Part shown: positions 8,111-16,135 of the stretch, piece by piece
How positions within the stretch are numbered: position 1 is the first letter of the stretch
How the letters are laid out: the number at the start of each line of letters is the position of its first letter
Origin: Albimonas sp036154955
GTDB lineage: Bacteria; Pseudomonadota; Alphaproteobacteria; Rhodobacterales; Rhodobacteraceae
Assembly (NCBI GenBank): GCA_036154955.1
Contig: JAYZWL010000134.1
Coordinates: forward strand, 1 to 31,892
Length of the DNA: 31,892 bases
Reading direction: 5' to 3'
Notes under the pieces: model-generated
The model's input: the letters and a program-made list of their open reading frames with translations, nothing else
The model's database searches: none
Told to the model about the DNA's origin: nothing
Program-made: the position numbers and the translations under genes

Positions 8111-8584
8111 ATGCATCCCCGGATGACCGACCATTTCAAGCGCGCCCAGCCCGCCTTCAAGGCCCTCCTCGCCCTTGAGGCGGCGCTGAAGGACGGCCCG
8201 CTGGACGCGAAGCTGATCCACCTCGTCAAGCTGCGCGCCAGCCAGATCAACGGCTGCGCCGCCTGCATGCACATGCATGTCGACGAGGCGCTGAAGGACG
8301 GCGAGAGCCATGCCCGCCTGCATGTGCTGGCCGGATGGCGGGAATCGCCCTGGTTCGACGCGAAGGAGCGCGCGGCCCTGGCCTGGACCGAGGCGCTGAC
8401 CCTGGTCGCGGAAACCGGCGCCCCCGACACGGTCTGGGCCGAGGTCGAGGCCGCTTTCGACCCGGACGAGCGGGTCTGGCTGAGCTACCTCGTCGGCGCG
8501 ATCAACCTGTGGAACCGGGTGCAGATCGGCTTCCGCGTCCCGCATCCCAACCACGCGCCGGGCCCGAAGGCGCAGGCCGCCTGA
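8111..8584 (+). CDS. carboxymuconolactone decarboxylase / AhpD-family protein
   Basis: A 157-residue all-helical AhpD/CMD-like protein. The core (KLIHLVKLRASQINGCAACM, followed by HMHVDEAL) contains the AhpD redox signature C-X2-C with nearby His, indicating a peroxidase- or disulfide-type activity rather than a true decarboxylase. A second conserved stretch is ERAALAWTEALTLV. ATG 8111 follows AAGGAG with six bases of spacing. It is 32 bases after the dehydratase and upstream of DoxX and SDR genes on the same strand, a grouping often seen in oxidative or electrophile stress operons. The physiological thiol partner is not evident. Confidence 0.87.
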   Translation: MHPRMTDHFKRAQPAFKALLALEAALKDGPLDAKLIHLVKLRASQINGCAACMHMHVDEALKDGESHARLHVLAGWRESPWFDAKERAALAWTEALTLVAETGAPDTVWAEVEAAFDPDERVWLSYLVGAINLWNRVQIGFRVPHPNHAPGPKAQAA

Positions 8585-8604
8585 CGCCCCTCCCCCCGCG
8601 AACC

Positions 8605-8632
8605 GGGGGCGCGTCGGCGCCGACGCTCCCCC
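8605..8632 (+). terminator. GC-rich hairpin between AhpD-like and DoxX genes
   Basis: A 16-bp perfect palindrome (8611-8626) is flanked by GGGGG (8605-8609) and CCCCC (8628-8632) with a single C/T mismatch, giving a very stable hairpin 20 bases after the AhpD-like stop. No T-run follows. It could end or attenuate the upstream transcript or protect its 3' end, in which case the DoxX and SDR genes may have their own promoter within 8633-8720. Confidence 0.4.
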
Positions 8633-8732
8633 GACCCCGCCGCCCGCTCGCCCCGTCGTCCCCCAACCCATCGTCGCCCGAAGGCCGCGCCGCCGCGCGC
8701 GCCGCCGGCGCCCATCCTCCGGAGATATGGCC

Positions 8733-9152
8733 ATGGCCTTCGTGCACGCCCATGCCCGCTCGCCCCTGTTCTCGCCCCCCGTCGCCGCCTTCGCCGGCCG
8801 CGCGCTGCTGGCCTGCGTCTTCGCCACGTCGGGGGCGGCCAAGCTCGCCGATCCGTCGGCCGCGCTGGGCCATATCCAGGCCTTCGGCGTTCCGCTGCCC
8901 GCCGTCGCGCTGGTTCTCGCCATCTTCGTGGAGCTCGGCGGCGCGCTGGCGCTGATCCTCGGCGCCGGCGCGCGCGTCGCCGCCGGCCTGCTCGCGGGCT
9001 TCTGCCTGATCGCGGCGCTGATCTTCCACGCGGATGCCGCCGACCCCGGCCAGGCGATCCAGTTCGGGAAGAACGTCGCCATCGCCGGCGGCCTGATCCA
9101 GGTCGCCGTCTTCGGGGCCGGGCGCTTCAGCCTCGACGCCCTGCGCGCCTGA
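8733..9152 (+). CDS. DoxX-family membrane protein
   Basis: A 139-residue DoxX-like inner-membrane protein with four hydrophobic segments: around FAGRALLACVFATSGAAKL, VALVLAIFVELGGALALIL, AGLLAGFCLIAALIF and NVAIAGGLIQVAVF. SGAAKL and the charge before the second helix (PSAALGHIQAFGVP) are typical of the family. DoxX proteins associate with redox enzymes at the membrane, but their precise chemistry is largely unknown. GGAG at 8721-8724 lies eight bases before the ATG at 8733 and only two before an in-frame ATG at 8727, so 8733 was chosen. The SDR gene follows after 14 bases, so the two are co-transcribed. Confidence 0.85.
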   Translation: MAFVHAHARSPLFSPPVAAFAGRALLACVFATSGAAKLADPSAALGHIQAFGVPLPAVALVLAIFVELGGALALILGAGARVAAGLLAGFCLIAALIFHADAADPGQAIQFGKNVAIAGGLIQVAVFGAGRFSLDALRA

Positions 9153-9166
9153 CCGGAGGGCCTGAC

Positions 9167-9916
9167 ATGACCGCACTGACCGGAAAGACCGCCGTCGTCA
9201 CCGGAGGGGCCAGCGGCATCGGCCTCGCCGTCGCCCGCCGCTTCGTCGAGGCGGGGGCGCGGGTGCTGATCGTCGGCCGCCGCGCCGAGGCGCTGGAGAC
9301 GGCGCGGGCGGAGCTGGGGCCCCTTGCCGAGACCCTGGTCGGCGACGTGGGTCGGATCGAGACCCATGACCGCATCGCGCAGGTCGTCCGCGACCGGTTC
9401 GGGGGCCTCGACATCCACGTGGCCAACGCCGGGGTGATCCGCCTCGGTCCGGCCGACGCGGTGACCGAGGACGATTTCGACGCCCAGTTCGCCACCAACG
9501 CCCGCGGCGTCTTCTTCGGCGTGCAGCGGGCGGCGGCGACGATGCGGGACGGGGGCGCGGTGATCCTCGTCAGCTCCATCGCCAGCCGCAAGGTGCTGCC
9601 CGACCACGCGGTCTACGCCGGCGCCAAGGCGGCGATCGAGGCCTTCGCCCGCGCCTGGGCGCTGGAGCTCGCCCCGCGGCGGATCCGGGTCAACGTGCTG
9701 AGCCCCGGCCCGACCCTGACCCCGATCCTCGACACGCTGGGCCCGTCGCCCGAAGCGCGGCCGGCGATCGAGCGGGCGATGCAGGCCGCCATTCCGCTGG
9801 GCCGGATGGCCGAGGCCGACGACCTCGCCCGCGCGGCGCTGTTCCTCGCCTCCGACGCGGGGGCCTATGTCAGCGGGATCAATCTGGCCGTGGACGGCGC
9901 CATGTCGCTGACCTGA
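9167..9916 (+). CDS. short-chain dehydrogenase/reductase (SDR)
   Basis: A 249-residue classical SDR. The cofactor motif TGGASGIG is at residues 12-19, NAG is the central strand motif (HVANAGVI), the catalytic Ser lies in LVSSIAS, and Tyr150 and Lys154 form YxxxK (YAGAKAA). The C-terminal LNVLSPGP/ASDAGAYVSGINLAVDGA region is standard. VGRRAE after the second strand (Arg-Arg, no acidic residue) hints at NADP(H) preference. It oxidises or reduces an unknown alcohol/ketone. GGAGG stands seven bases before the ATG. It is the last gene of this plus-strand group and converges with the second MocR gene. Confidence 0.9.
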   Translation: MTALTGKTAVVTGGASGIGLAVARRFVEAGARVLIVGRRAEALETARAELGPLAETLVGDVGRIETHDRIAQVVRDRFGGLDIHVANAGVIRLGPADAVTEDDFDAQFATNARGVFFGVQRAAATMRDGGAVILVSSIASRKVLPDHAVYAGAKAAIEAFARAWALELAPRRIRVNVLSPGPTLTPILDTLGPSPEARPAIERAMQAAIPLGRMAEADDLARAALFLASDAGAYVSGINLAVDGAMSLT

Positions 9917-9950
9917 CGCGGCCCCCCCGGCTCCTCCCCCCGGCGCCCTC

Positions 9951-11318
9951 TCAGCCCATGAACATCTGGGTGGAGAGGGCGTTCGACAGGTGGCCCAGCG
10001 TCTCCGGCAGACGCTCCCGCGGGATCGAGCCGCCGAGGCAGACGCGCATCTTCTCCTCCGGCGCGCCCAGCACGGTGAAGGCGTCGGCCGGCATCAGGCC
10101 CAGCGGGCGGCGCGCCATGCGGATCGCCACGTCGGCGCGGGTGACGCCCGCGGGCAGGGTCAGCCAGATGTTGAAGGCGTTGGGGGCGGCGGCGAAGTCG
10201 AAGCCGGCCAGCGCCTCGGCCGCGATCCGCTGGCGGGCGGCGGTCTCGGCCCGGATGAAGCGGCGGATGGCGTCGGCGGTCCCGTCCTCGATCCATTGCG
10301 TGGTCAGGGCCATCGACAGCGGCGAGGGCATCACCGCGAGCGCCTTGACCGCCTGCGCCAGATGCAGCGCGCAGCGCGGGCTGGGCGCGATGGCGTAGGC
10401 GAGCCTGAGGCCCGCCCCGATGCACTTGGCCAGTCCCCCGATATGCCAGGTCAGCTCCGGCGCATGGGCGGCCAGCGGCGCGGGCGCGCGCGCGGGGATG
10501 AAGCCGTAGGCGTCGTCCTCGATCAGCGTCAGCTCACGCTCCAGCAGCACGTCGGCCAGCGCCAGCCGGCGGGATTCGGGCACGGTCAGCGTGGTCGGGT
10601 TCTGCAGCGTGGGATTGAGGTAGAGCGCCTTGGGCGCATGGGCCTCGACCGCGGCGCGCAGCGCGTCGGGGATCACGCCGTCGGCGTCCATCTCCACCCC
10701 CACCAGCTTCAGGCGCAGGCGGGCGGCGATGTTGCGCAGGCCGGGATAGGTGATCGCCTCGCACAGCACCGTGTCGCCGGGCTTCGCGATCAGCGACAGG
10801 ATCGCGGCCATGGTGGCATGGGCGCCGGGGGTGACCGCCACCCGCTCCATCGAGGGGGCGAGGCCGCGCATCGACAGCCACATGGAGGCGGCGGTGCGGT
10901 CCCGCTCCGACCCCACCGGCGACTGGTAGCGCAGGAGGTCCACGAGATTGGCCGAGACGTAGCCGAACCCCTCCTTCATCCGGCGCAGCAGGTCCGGGTC
11001 GGTGGGCTCGGGCGGCATGTTCATCGACAGGTCTTCGTCGCGGGCGCGGGCCCGGTCGGGCGCGGCCTGCGCCACGGCGCCCTTCACGAAGGTGCCGCGC
11101 CCGACATGGCTTTCGACATGGCCGCGGGCCTGCGCCTCGGCATAGGCGCGGGAGACGGTGGTGAAGTCGATGCCCAGCCGGGCCGCGAGCCTGCGCTGCG
11201 GCGGCAGGCGGGCGCCGTCGGCGAGCCGGCCGGCGGCGATGTCGCGCGCGATCGCGTCGGCGATGGCCAGATATCGCGGCTTGCCGTCGTCCAGCCCCTG
11301 CAGGGTCCATTCGGTCAT
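9951..11318 (-). CDS. MocR-type GntR/aminotransferase-like regulator, divergent from nitrilase cluster
   Basis: A 455-residue MocR regulator. The GntR helix-turn-helix is at about residues 15-80 (YLAIADAIARDIAAGRL, then RLAARLGIDFTTVSRAYAEA). An aminotransferase-like domain follows, with a proximal TPGAHATMAAIL motif, NPTLQNPT, EDDAYGF and the PLP lysine Lys298 in HIGGLAKCIG. The start at 11318 is preceded by GGGGGAG with eight bases of spacing. The gene is divergent from the seven-gene nitrilase cluster across about 300 bases that carry three copies of one motif, so it probably represses or activates itself and that cluster. This differs from Nit1C clusters I know of with a sigma-54 activator. 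It is distinct in sequence from the other MocR protein at 5.3-6.7 kb. Confidence 0.88.
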   Translation of the reverse strand: MTEWTLQGLDDGKPRYLAIADAIARDIAAGRLADGARLPPQRRLAARLGIDFTTVSRAYAEAQARGHVESHVGRGTFVKGAVAQAAPDRARARDEDLSMNMPPEPTDPDLLRRMKEGFGYVSANLVDLLRYQSPVGSERDRTAASMWLSMRGLAPSMERVAVTPGAHATMAAILSLIAKPGDTVLCEAITYPGLRNIAARLRLKLVGVEMDADGVIPDALRAAVEAHAPKALYLNPTLQNPTTLTVPESRRLALADVLLERELTLIEDDAYGFIPARAPAPLAAHAPELTWHIGGLAKCIGAGLRLAYAIAPSPRCALHLAQAVKALAVMPSPLSMALTTQWIEDGTADAIRRFIRAETAARQRIAAEALAGFDFAAAPNAFNIWLTLPAGVTRADVAIRMARRPLGLMPADAFTVLGAPEEKMRVCLGGSIPRERLPETLGHLSNALSTQMFMG

Positions 11319-11381
11319 CGGTCGTTCTCCCCCCGTCCGGGGACGGGTCTACGACGATGCGCGGGACAATTGAAGCCCGAA

Positions 11382-11391
11382 TGTATGGATC
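11382..11391 (+). promoter_or_regulatory. motif copy O1 (TGTATGGATC) upstream of MocR gene
   Basis: TGTATGGATC at 11382-11391 lies about 65 bases before the MocR start. Exactly the same ten bases occur in inverted orientation at 11551-11560 before the nitrilase cluster. On the minus strand it overlaps a TTGGAT that could serve as -35 of the MocR promoter. Such an exact long-range inverted copy in very GC-rich DNA is unlikely by chance and suggests an autoregulatory site. Confidence 0.5.
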
Positions 11392-11524
11392 CAAGCCGAA
11401 TCGCCCCGCCTGCGGCGCCGGGACGCGATTCCCGGCGCGATCCGGCGCGCGGCGCCGCTCCCGCAATCATTCTCACGCGGAATCCGCCCAGGAAACGGGC
11501 AGTTGGCCGGTAATCGCCAAGTTT

Positions 11525-11562
11525 ATTGTATGCATATTGCACTGCATATTGATCCATACAAT
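11525..11562. promoter_or_regulatory. AT-rich compound operator/promoter of nitrilase cluster
   Basis: A 38-base AT-rich island in GC-rich surroundings. ATTGTATG (11525-11532) and CATACAAT (11555-11562) form a perfect inverted repeat. Inside it TGCATATTG is repeated directly at 11531-11539 and 11543-11551, twelve bases apart. The right arm reads as TGTATGGATC on the minus strand, identical to O1 at 11382; the left arm is TGTATGCAT. The island ends 57 bases before the first gene of the cluster and probably contains its promoter, though no ideal -35/-10 pair is evident. Candidate site for the divergent MocR protein. Confidence 0.55.
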
Positions 11563-11619
11563 CAGCCCTGCCTTCCTGCCCTCGAACCAAACGCCAACCG
11601 AACGCGAGGAGGGCTCCAC

Positions 11620-12102
11620 ATGCCGGCGGTCACCAAGGAAGCGCACAAGGACGGGGAATACTTCGTCGACTACGAGGAGAAGGTCTTCGAGGACGTGAAG
11701 GCTGAGGCGGGCGAGAAGGCGCTCGTCACCTTCCATACGGTGGCCTTCGAAGGGTCCATCGGACTGGTCAACATTCTCAACGCAATCCGCCTCAATCGGA
11801 AAGGCTACGAGACCTCGATCCTGCTCTACGGCCCGGGCGTGACGCTGGGCATCCAGCGCGGCTTCCCCACGCTGGGCGACGAGGCTTTCCCCGGCCACCA
11901 GAACTTCGCGGTCAACCTCAAGAAGTTCATGGGCGAGGGCGGCAAGGTCTACGCCTGCCGCTTCGCGCTCCAGGCCCTTTACGGCCATGGCGAGCCGTCG
12001 CTGCTGCCCGGCATCGTCCCGGTGGCGCCGCAGGACGTGCTGGACTGCATCCTTCTGCACAAGAAGGCGAACGCGGTGATCCTGGACACGTGGACCGTAT
12101 GA
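11620..12102 (+). CDS. nitB: MSMEG_0572/Sll0783-family protein, first gene of Nit1C cluster
   Basis: A 160-residue soluble protein of the MSMEG_0572/Sll0783 family named for its nitrogen-starvation response in cyanobacteria and mycobacteria. It contains KALVTFHTVAFEGSIGLVN, LLYGPGVTLGIQRGFP and GKVYACRFALQALYG, reminiscent of a DsrE-like alpha/beta fold, with a C-terminal DVLDCILLHKKANAVILDTW. The biochemical role is unknown. The start at 11620 follows GGAGG with seven bases of spacing, and homologues begin near MPAVTKEA; an upstream in-frame ATG (11503) lies before the AT-rich promoter island and was rejected. It is first in the cluster, separated from the nitrilase by 122 bases holding tandem hairpin repeats. 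Confidence 0.87.
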   Translation: MPAVTKEAHKDGEYFVDYEEKVFEDVKAEAGEKALVTFHTVAFEGSIGLVNILNAIRLNRKGYETSILLYGPGVTLGIQRGFPTLGDEAFPGHQNFAVNLKKFMGEGGKVYACRFALQALYGHGEPSLLPGIVPVAPQDVLDCILLHKKANAVILDTWTV

Positions 12103-12165
12103 GCGGCCTCCGCCGCTCGTGGACCCTATGAGCGGCCTCCGCCGCTTGCGGACTGTCTGAGCGCC
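12090..12165 (+). repeat. 29-bp tandem repeat across the nitB stop codon
   Basis: Two adjacent 29-base units (12090-12118 and 12119-12147) match at 27 of 29 positions, and a decayed third copy begins at 12148. The first unit includes the last codons and stop of the upstream gene. Each unit holds a small hairpin: in unit 1 GAGCGGC (12101-12107) pairs with GCCGCTC (12112-12118) around a CTCC loop; unit 2 has the same with one end mismatch. The array may be a processing or attenuation element that sets the ratio of nitB to the downstream genes, or a replication-slippage product. Confidence 0.7.
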
Positions 12166-12224
12166 CGACGCTCCCGCCGCCGGGCGACGCGCCCGGCGGC
12201 CTCCCCCCACCAAGGCGAGAACCG

Positions 12225-13194
<970 letters not shown>

Positions 13195-13202
<8 letters not shown>

Positions 13203-14301
13203 GCACTCGTCCCTCATCAACGCGCTGCAGACCCACGGCCTGCGGCTGGTCGACCCGCGCGCAGGCCACGAAAGCCGCCGCGGCGGCGCGGGGCCGTCGG
13301 ACCACAAGGCGGTGACGCTGGGCGAGACCACGGTGATGGTCCCGGTCCACACCGCGCCCAGCTTCGAAAGCCCGTTCCTGGCCGAGGCGCCGGACGCGGC
13401 CGGCGTCTCCCGCCTCACCCGCGACGGGCGGCCGGTGGGGGCGCTGCGCTTTCCCGCACGGCCGCGTTTCTACGACCTGAAGACTGCGGACGGCGTGCCC
13501 TATTCCCACATCGCCACGCTGCATTCCCGCGACGTGCTGGCGACCACGGTCCTCCAGACCTGCATCCGCTACGAGAGCCGCAAGAAGACCTGCCAGTTCT
13601 GCGCCATCGGGCAGAGCCTCGCGGCCGGGCGCACCGTCGCCCGCAAGACGCCGGCGCAACTGGCCGAGGTGGCGAAGGCCGCGGTGGAGCTGGACGGCGT
13701 GAAGCACATGGTCCTGACCACCGGCACCCCGCCCGGCAAGGATCGCGGCGCCGCGGTGCTGGCCGAAAGCGCCGCCGCCATCAAGGCCGCCGTGGATCTC
13801 CCCCTTCAGGGCCAGTGCGAGCCGCCGGAGGACGACGCCTGGCACCAGCGCATGTTCGACGCCGGCATCGACACGCTGGGCATGCATCTGGAGGCGGTGA
13901 CGCCCGAGGTCCGCGCCCGGATCATGCCCGGCAAGGCCTCGGTCCCGCTGGAGAAGTATTTCTCCAGCTTCGAGGCCGCGGTGCGCGTCTTCGGCCGCGG
14001 GCAGGTGTCGACCTACATCCTCGCGGGGCTGGGCGACACGGCCGAGGCGATCCTCGCCATGGGCGAAAAGCTCTGCGCCATGGGCGTCTACCCCTTCGTG
14101 GTGCCTTTCATCCCCATCTCCGGCACGCCGCTGGAAAGCCACCCGGCCCCGTCCTCGGCCTTCATGGAATCGATCCTCAGCCCCCTGGGCCGGATGATCG
14201 CGGAGGCGGGGATCCGGTCGGCCGACATGAAGGCGGGCTGCGGCAAATGCGGGGCGTGCTCCGCCCTGTCCACCTACGAGAAACTGGGGAGGCTCGCATG
14301 A
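13195..14301 (+). CDS. nitD: MSMEG_0568-family radical SAM protein
   Basis: A 368-residue radical SAM enzyme of the Nit1C cluster. The presumed SAM-cluster cysteines are Cys123, Cys133 and Cys136 (TCIRYESRKKTCQFCAIGQ), a C-X9-C-X2-C spacing instead of the usual C-X3-C-X2-C. The barrel continues with MVLTTGTPPGKDRGAA, LQGQCEPPEDD and VSTYILAGLGD. The C-terminus carries a further Cys triplet, Cys349, Cys352 and Cys355 (GCGKCGAC), which could bind an auxiliary iron-sulfur cluster. The reaction is unknown. ATG 13195 sits inside the nitrilase end, with GGAG seven bases upstream. Its stop overlaps the acetyltransferase start (ATGA). Confidence 0.9.
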
Positions 14302-14849
14302 TCGAGATCGAGCCCCGCGCCTTCCGCTGCCCCGGCTTCCACATCCGCGCCGCCTCGACGCGGTTCGAGGCGCAGGGAGCCGAGGCGCTGCGCGCGCGCG
14401 TCTTCGTCCGCGAACAGGGCATCTTCGCGACGCATGACCGCGACGAGATCGACCTCATCGCCACGCATCTCGTCGCCCTGTCGACCTATGCGCACGAGGC
14501 CGACCAGGTGGTCGGGACGGTCCGCATCCATGAGGAGGCGCCGCGGCTCTGGTGGGGCTCCCGCCTCGCCGTCGACCGGGGGTTCCGCAATGTGGGCGGG
14601 CTGGGGGTGGAGCTGATCCGGCTGGCGGTGTCCACCGCCGTCGCCCGGGGCTGCGACCGCTTCCTCGCCCATGTGCAGATGCAGAACGTCCCCCTGTTCG
14701 AACGCCTGCGCTGGCGCCCGCTGGAAGAAGTCGCCTTCCACGGCGCCCCGCATATGCGGATGGAGGCCGACCTTTCCGCCTATCCGCCCTGCCCGGACCC
14801 CGTCGCCGGCTGGTATCTGCGCGCCCGCGGCAAGGAGGCCGCCAGATGA
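14298..14849 (+). CDS. nitE: MSMEG_0567/Sll0786-family GNAT acetyltransferase
   Basis: A 183-residue GNAT-fold protein. VFVREQGIFATHDRDEID is the N-terminal GNAT segment, DQVVGTVRIHE the beta4 strand, and GSRLAVDRGFRNVGGLGVEL the acetyl-CoA pyrophosphate loop (R-x2-G-x-G/A variant). HVQMQNVPLFERLRW gives the late strand/helix. It probably acylates an amine made by the neighbouring enzymes. The C-terminal MRMEADLSAYPP extension is as expected for this family. The start at 14298 overlaps the radical SAM stop and follows GGGGAGG; its own stop overlaps the next start by four bases. Confidence 0.9.
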   Translation: MIEIEPRAFRCPGFHIRAASTRFEAQGAEALRARVFVREQGIFATHDRDEIDLIATHLVALSTYAHEADQVVGTVRIHEEAPRLWWGSRLAVDRGFRNVGGLGVELIRLAVSTAVARGCDRFLAHVQMQNVPLFERLRWRPLEEVAFHGAPHMRMEADLSAYPPCPDPVAGWYLRARGKEAAR

Positions 14850-15844
14850 CCGCGCCCCTGGGCCTCGCCGCCCCCGCATCCGCCGACGCGCTCGACGCGC
14901 TGGCGGGGCGCCTGCGCGCCCATCCCTCGATCCGCTCCAAGCTGGCCATCGCCGGGGCGACGGGGGCGCTGGGGCTTAGCGCCGCCGCCCCCGGGCGCCC
15001 CGGCGACGACGCCGCAGTTCTTCCCCGCGACGACGGCTACGACCTGCTGGCGGGCGAGGGCTTCATACCCGCCTTCGTCGCGGACGACCCGTGGTTCGCC
15101 GGCTGGTGCGCGGTGATGGTCAACCTCTCGGACATCGCCGCGATGGGCGGGCGCGCCACGGCGCTGGTCGATCAGGTCTGGGCGCCCGACGCGGCGGCCG
15201 CCGCGCCGCTGCTGCAGGGGATGCGCGACGCCTCCGCCGCTTACGGCGTGCCGCTGGTCGGCGGGCACACCAATTTCGCCGCGCCTTCGCTGAGCCTCGC
15301 CGTCTCGGTGCTGGGCCGGGCCGCGGCCATCATCTCCAGCTTCGACGCCCGGCCCGGCGACCGGCTGGTCGCGGTCCACGACCCCCGCGGCGCCTATCGC
15401 AACTTCGACAATTTCTGCGCCGCCCTCGACGCCCCGGCCGCCCGCCTGCGCGCGGACCTGGAGATCCTGCCCGAACTGGCCGAGGCCGGGCTCGTCCGCG
15501 CCGGCAAGGACATCAGCCAGGGCGGAATCGCGGGCACGGCGCTGATGCTCGCCGAATGTTCCGGAGTTGGGATCGAGATCGACCTTCCCGCCGTCGCGCC
15601 CCCGCCCGGCGTCGACCGGGAACGCTGGCTGCGGACCTTCCCGAGCTTCGGCTTCCTGCTCGCCGTCGCCCCGGACGCCGCGCCCAGCGTCATCGACCGC
15701 TTCGCCGCCCAGAGCCTCGACGCCGCCGATATCGGCGAGGTGGTCCCCGGCGCCGCCGTCGCCCTGCGCGACGCCGGCCGCCGCGCCGTCTTCTGGGACC
15801 ACGCCGCCGCGCCTTATCTCGACCTGCGAGACGACGATGCCTGA
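14846..15844 (+). CDS. nitF: Sll0787-family AIR synthase-like protein
   Basis: A 332-residue protein of the PurM/SelD/ThiL ATP-binding superfamily. GDDAAVLP is the ATP/Mg-binding Asp-Asp motif, VMVNLSDIAAMGGRATALVD the dimer-core motif, VGGHTNF the second conserved loop, and KDISQGGIAGTALMLAECSG the C-terminal nucleotide-binding helix. These proteins use ATP to activate an amide, formyl or related oxygen; this paralogue is not the purine-pathway PurM, and its substrate is unknown. The start at 14846 is in ATGA overlap with the acetyltransferase gene, with AAGGAGG seven bases upstream. It overlaps the next gene by eight bases. Confidence 0.9.
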   Translation: MTAPLGLAAPASADALDALAGRLRAHPSIRSKLAIAGATGALGLSAAAPGRPGDDAAVLPRDDGYDLLAGEGFIPAFVADDPWFAGWCAVMVNLSDIAAMGGRATALVDQVWAPDAAAAAPLLQGMRDASAAYGVPLVGGHTNFAAPSLSLAVSVLGRAAAIISSFDARPGDRLVAVHDPRGAYRNFDNFCAALDAPAARLRADLEILPELAEAGLVRAGKDISQGGIAGTALMLAECSGVGIEIDLPAVAPPPGVDRERWLRTFPSFGFLLAVAPDAAPSVIDRFAAQSLDAADIGEVVPGAAVALRDAGRRAVFWDHAAAPYLDLRDDDA

Positions 15845-16124
15845 GACCTTCTGGACCGTCCGCTGGCCCGACGGCGAGGTGGAGCGGCTCTACTCCCCCT
15901 CCACCGTCGTGGCCGAGCTGTTCGAGCCGGGCCGCGCCTATCCGCTGCCCGAGTTCCTGTTCCGCGCCCGCATCGCGATGGAGCGCGCCTCCGACCGGGT
16001 GCGCCGGATCCACGGCCATCCCTGCCGGCTGGCGCTGGGCCAGCTCGACCGGATCGAGACCGCCGCCGCCCGTTTCGCCGACCTCGACGACGCCGAGGTC
16101 GCCTGCCTGGACATAACCCGATGA
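15837..16124 (+). CDS. nitG: MSMEG_0570-family small protein
   Basis: A 95-residue protein of the MSMEG_0570 nitrogen-starvation family. It begins METFWTV-like (MPETFWTVRWPDGEVERLYS) and contains PLPEFLFRARIAMERASDRV and GHPCRLALGQL. It has no signal peptide or membrane segment. No biochemical role is known; its small size and invariable place in the cluster suggest an accessory or assembly subunit. ATG 15837 lies within the last codons of the AIR-synthase-like gene (eight-base overlap), and its stop overlaps an ATG of the flavoprotein gene. Confidence 0.85.
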   Translation: MPETFWTVRWPDGEVERLYSPSTVVAELFEPGRAYPLPEFLFRARIAMERASDRVRRIHGHPCRLALGQLDRIETAAARFADLDDAEVACLDITR

Positions 16125-16135
16125 GGACCGCGCCC

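Noticed and set aside
11502..11525. Sigma-54 promoter in TTGGCCGGTAATCGCC upstream of nitB
   Set aside because: The GG and GC are separated by nine rather than ten bases and the flanks do not match TGGCAC-N5-TTGC.
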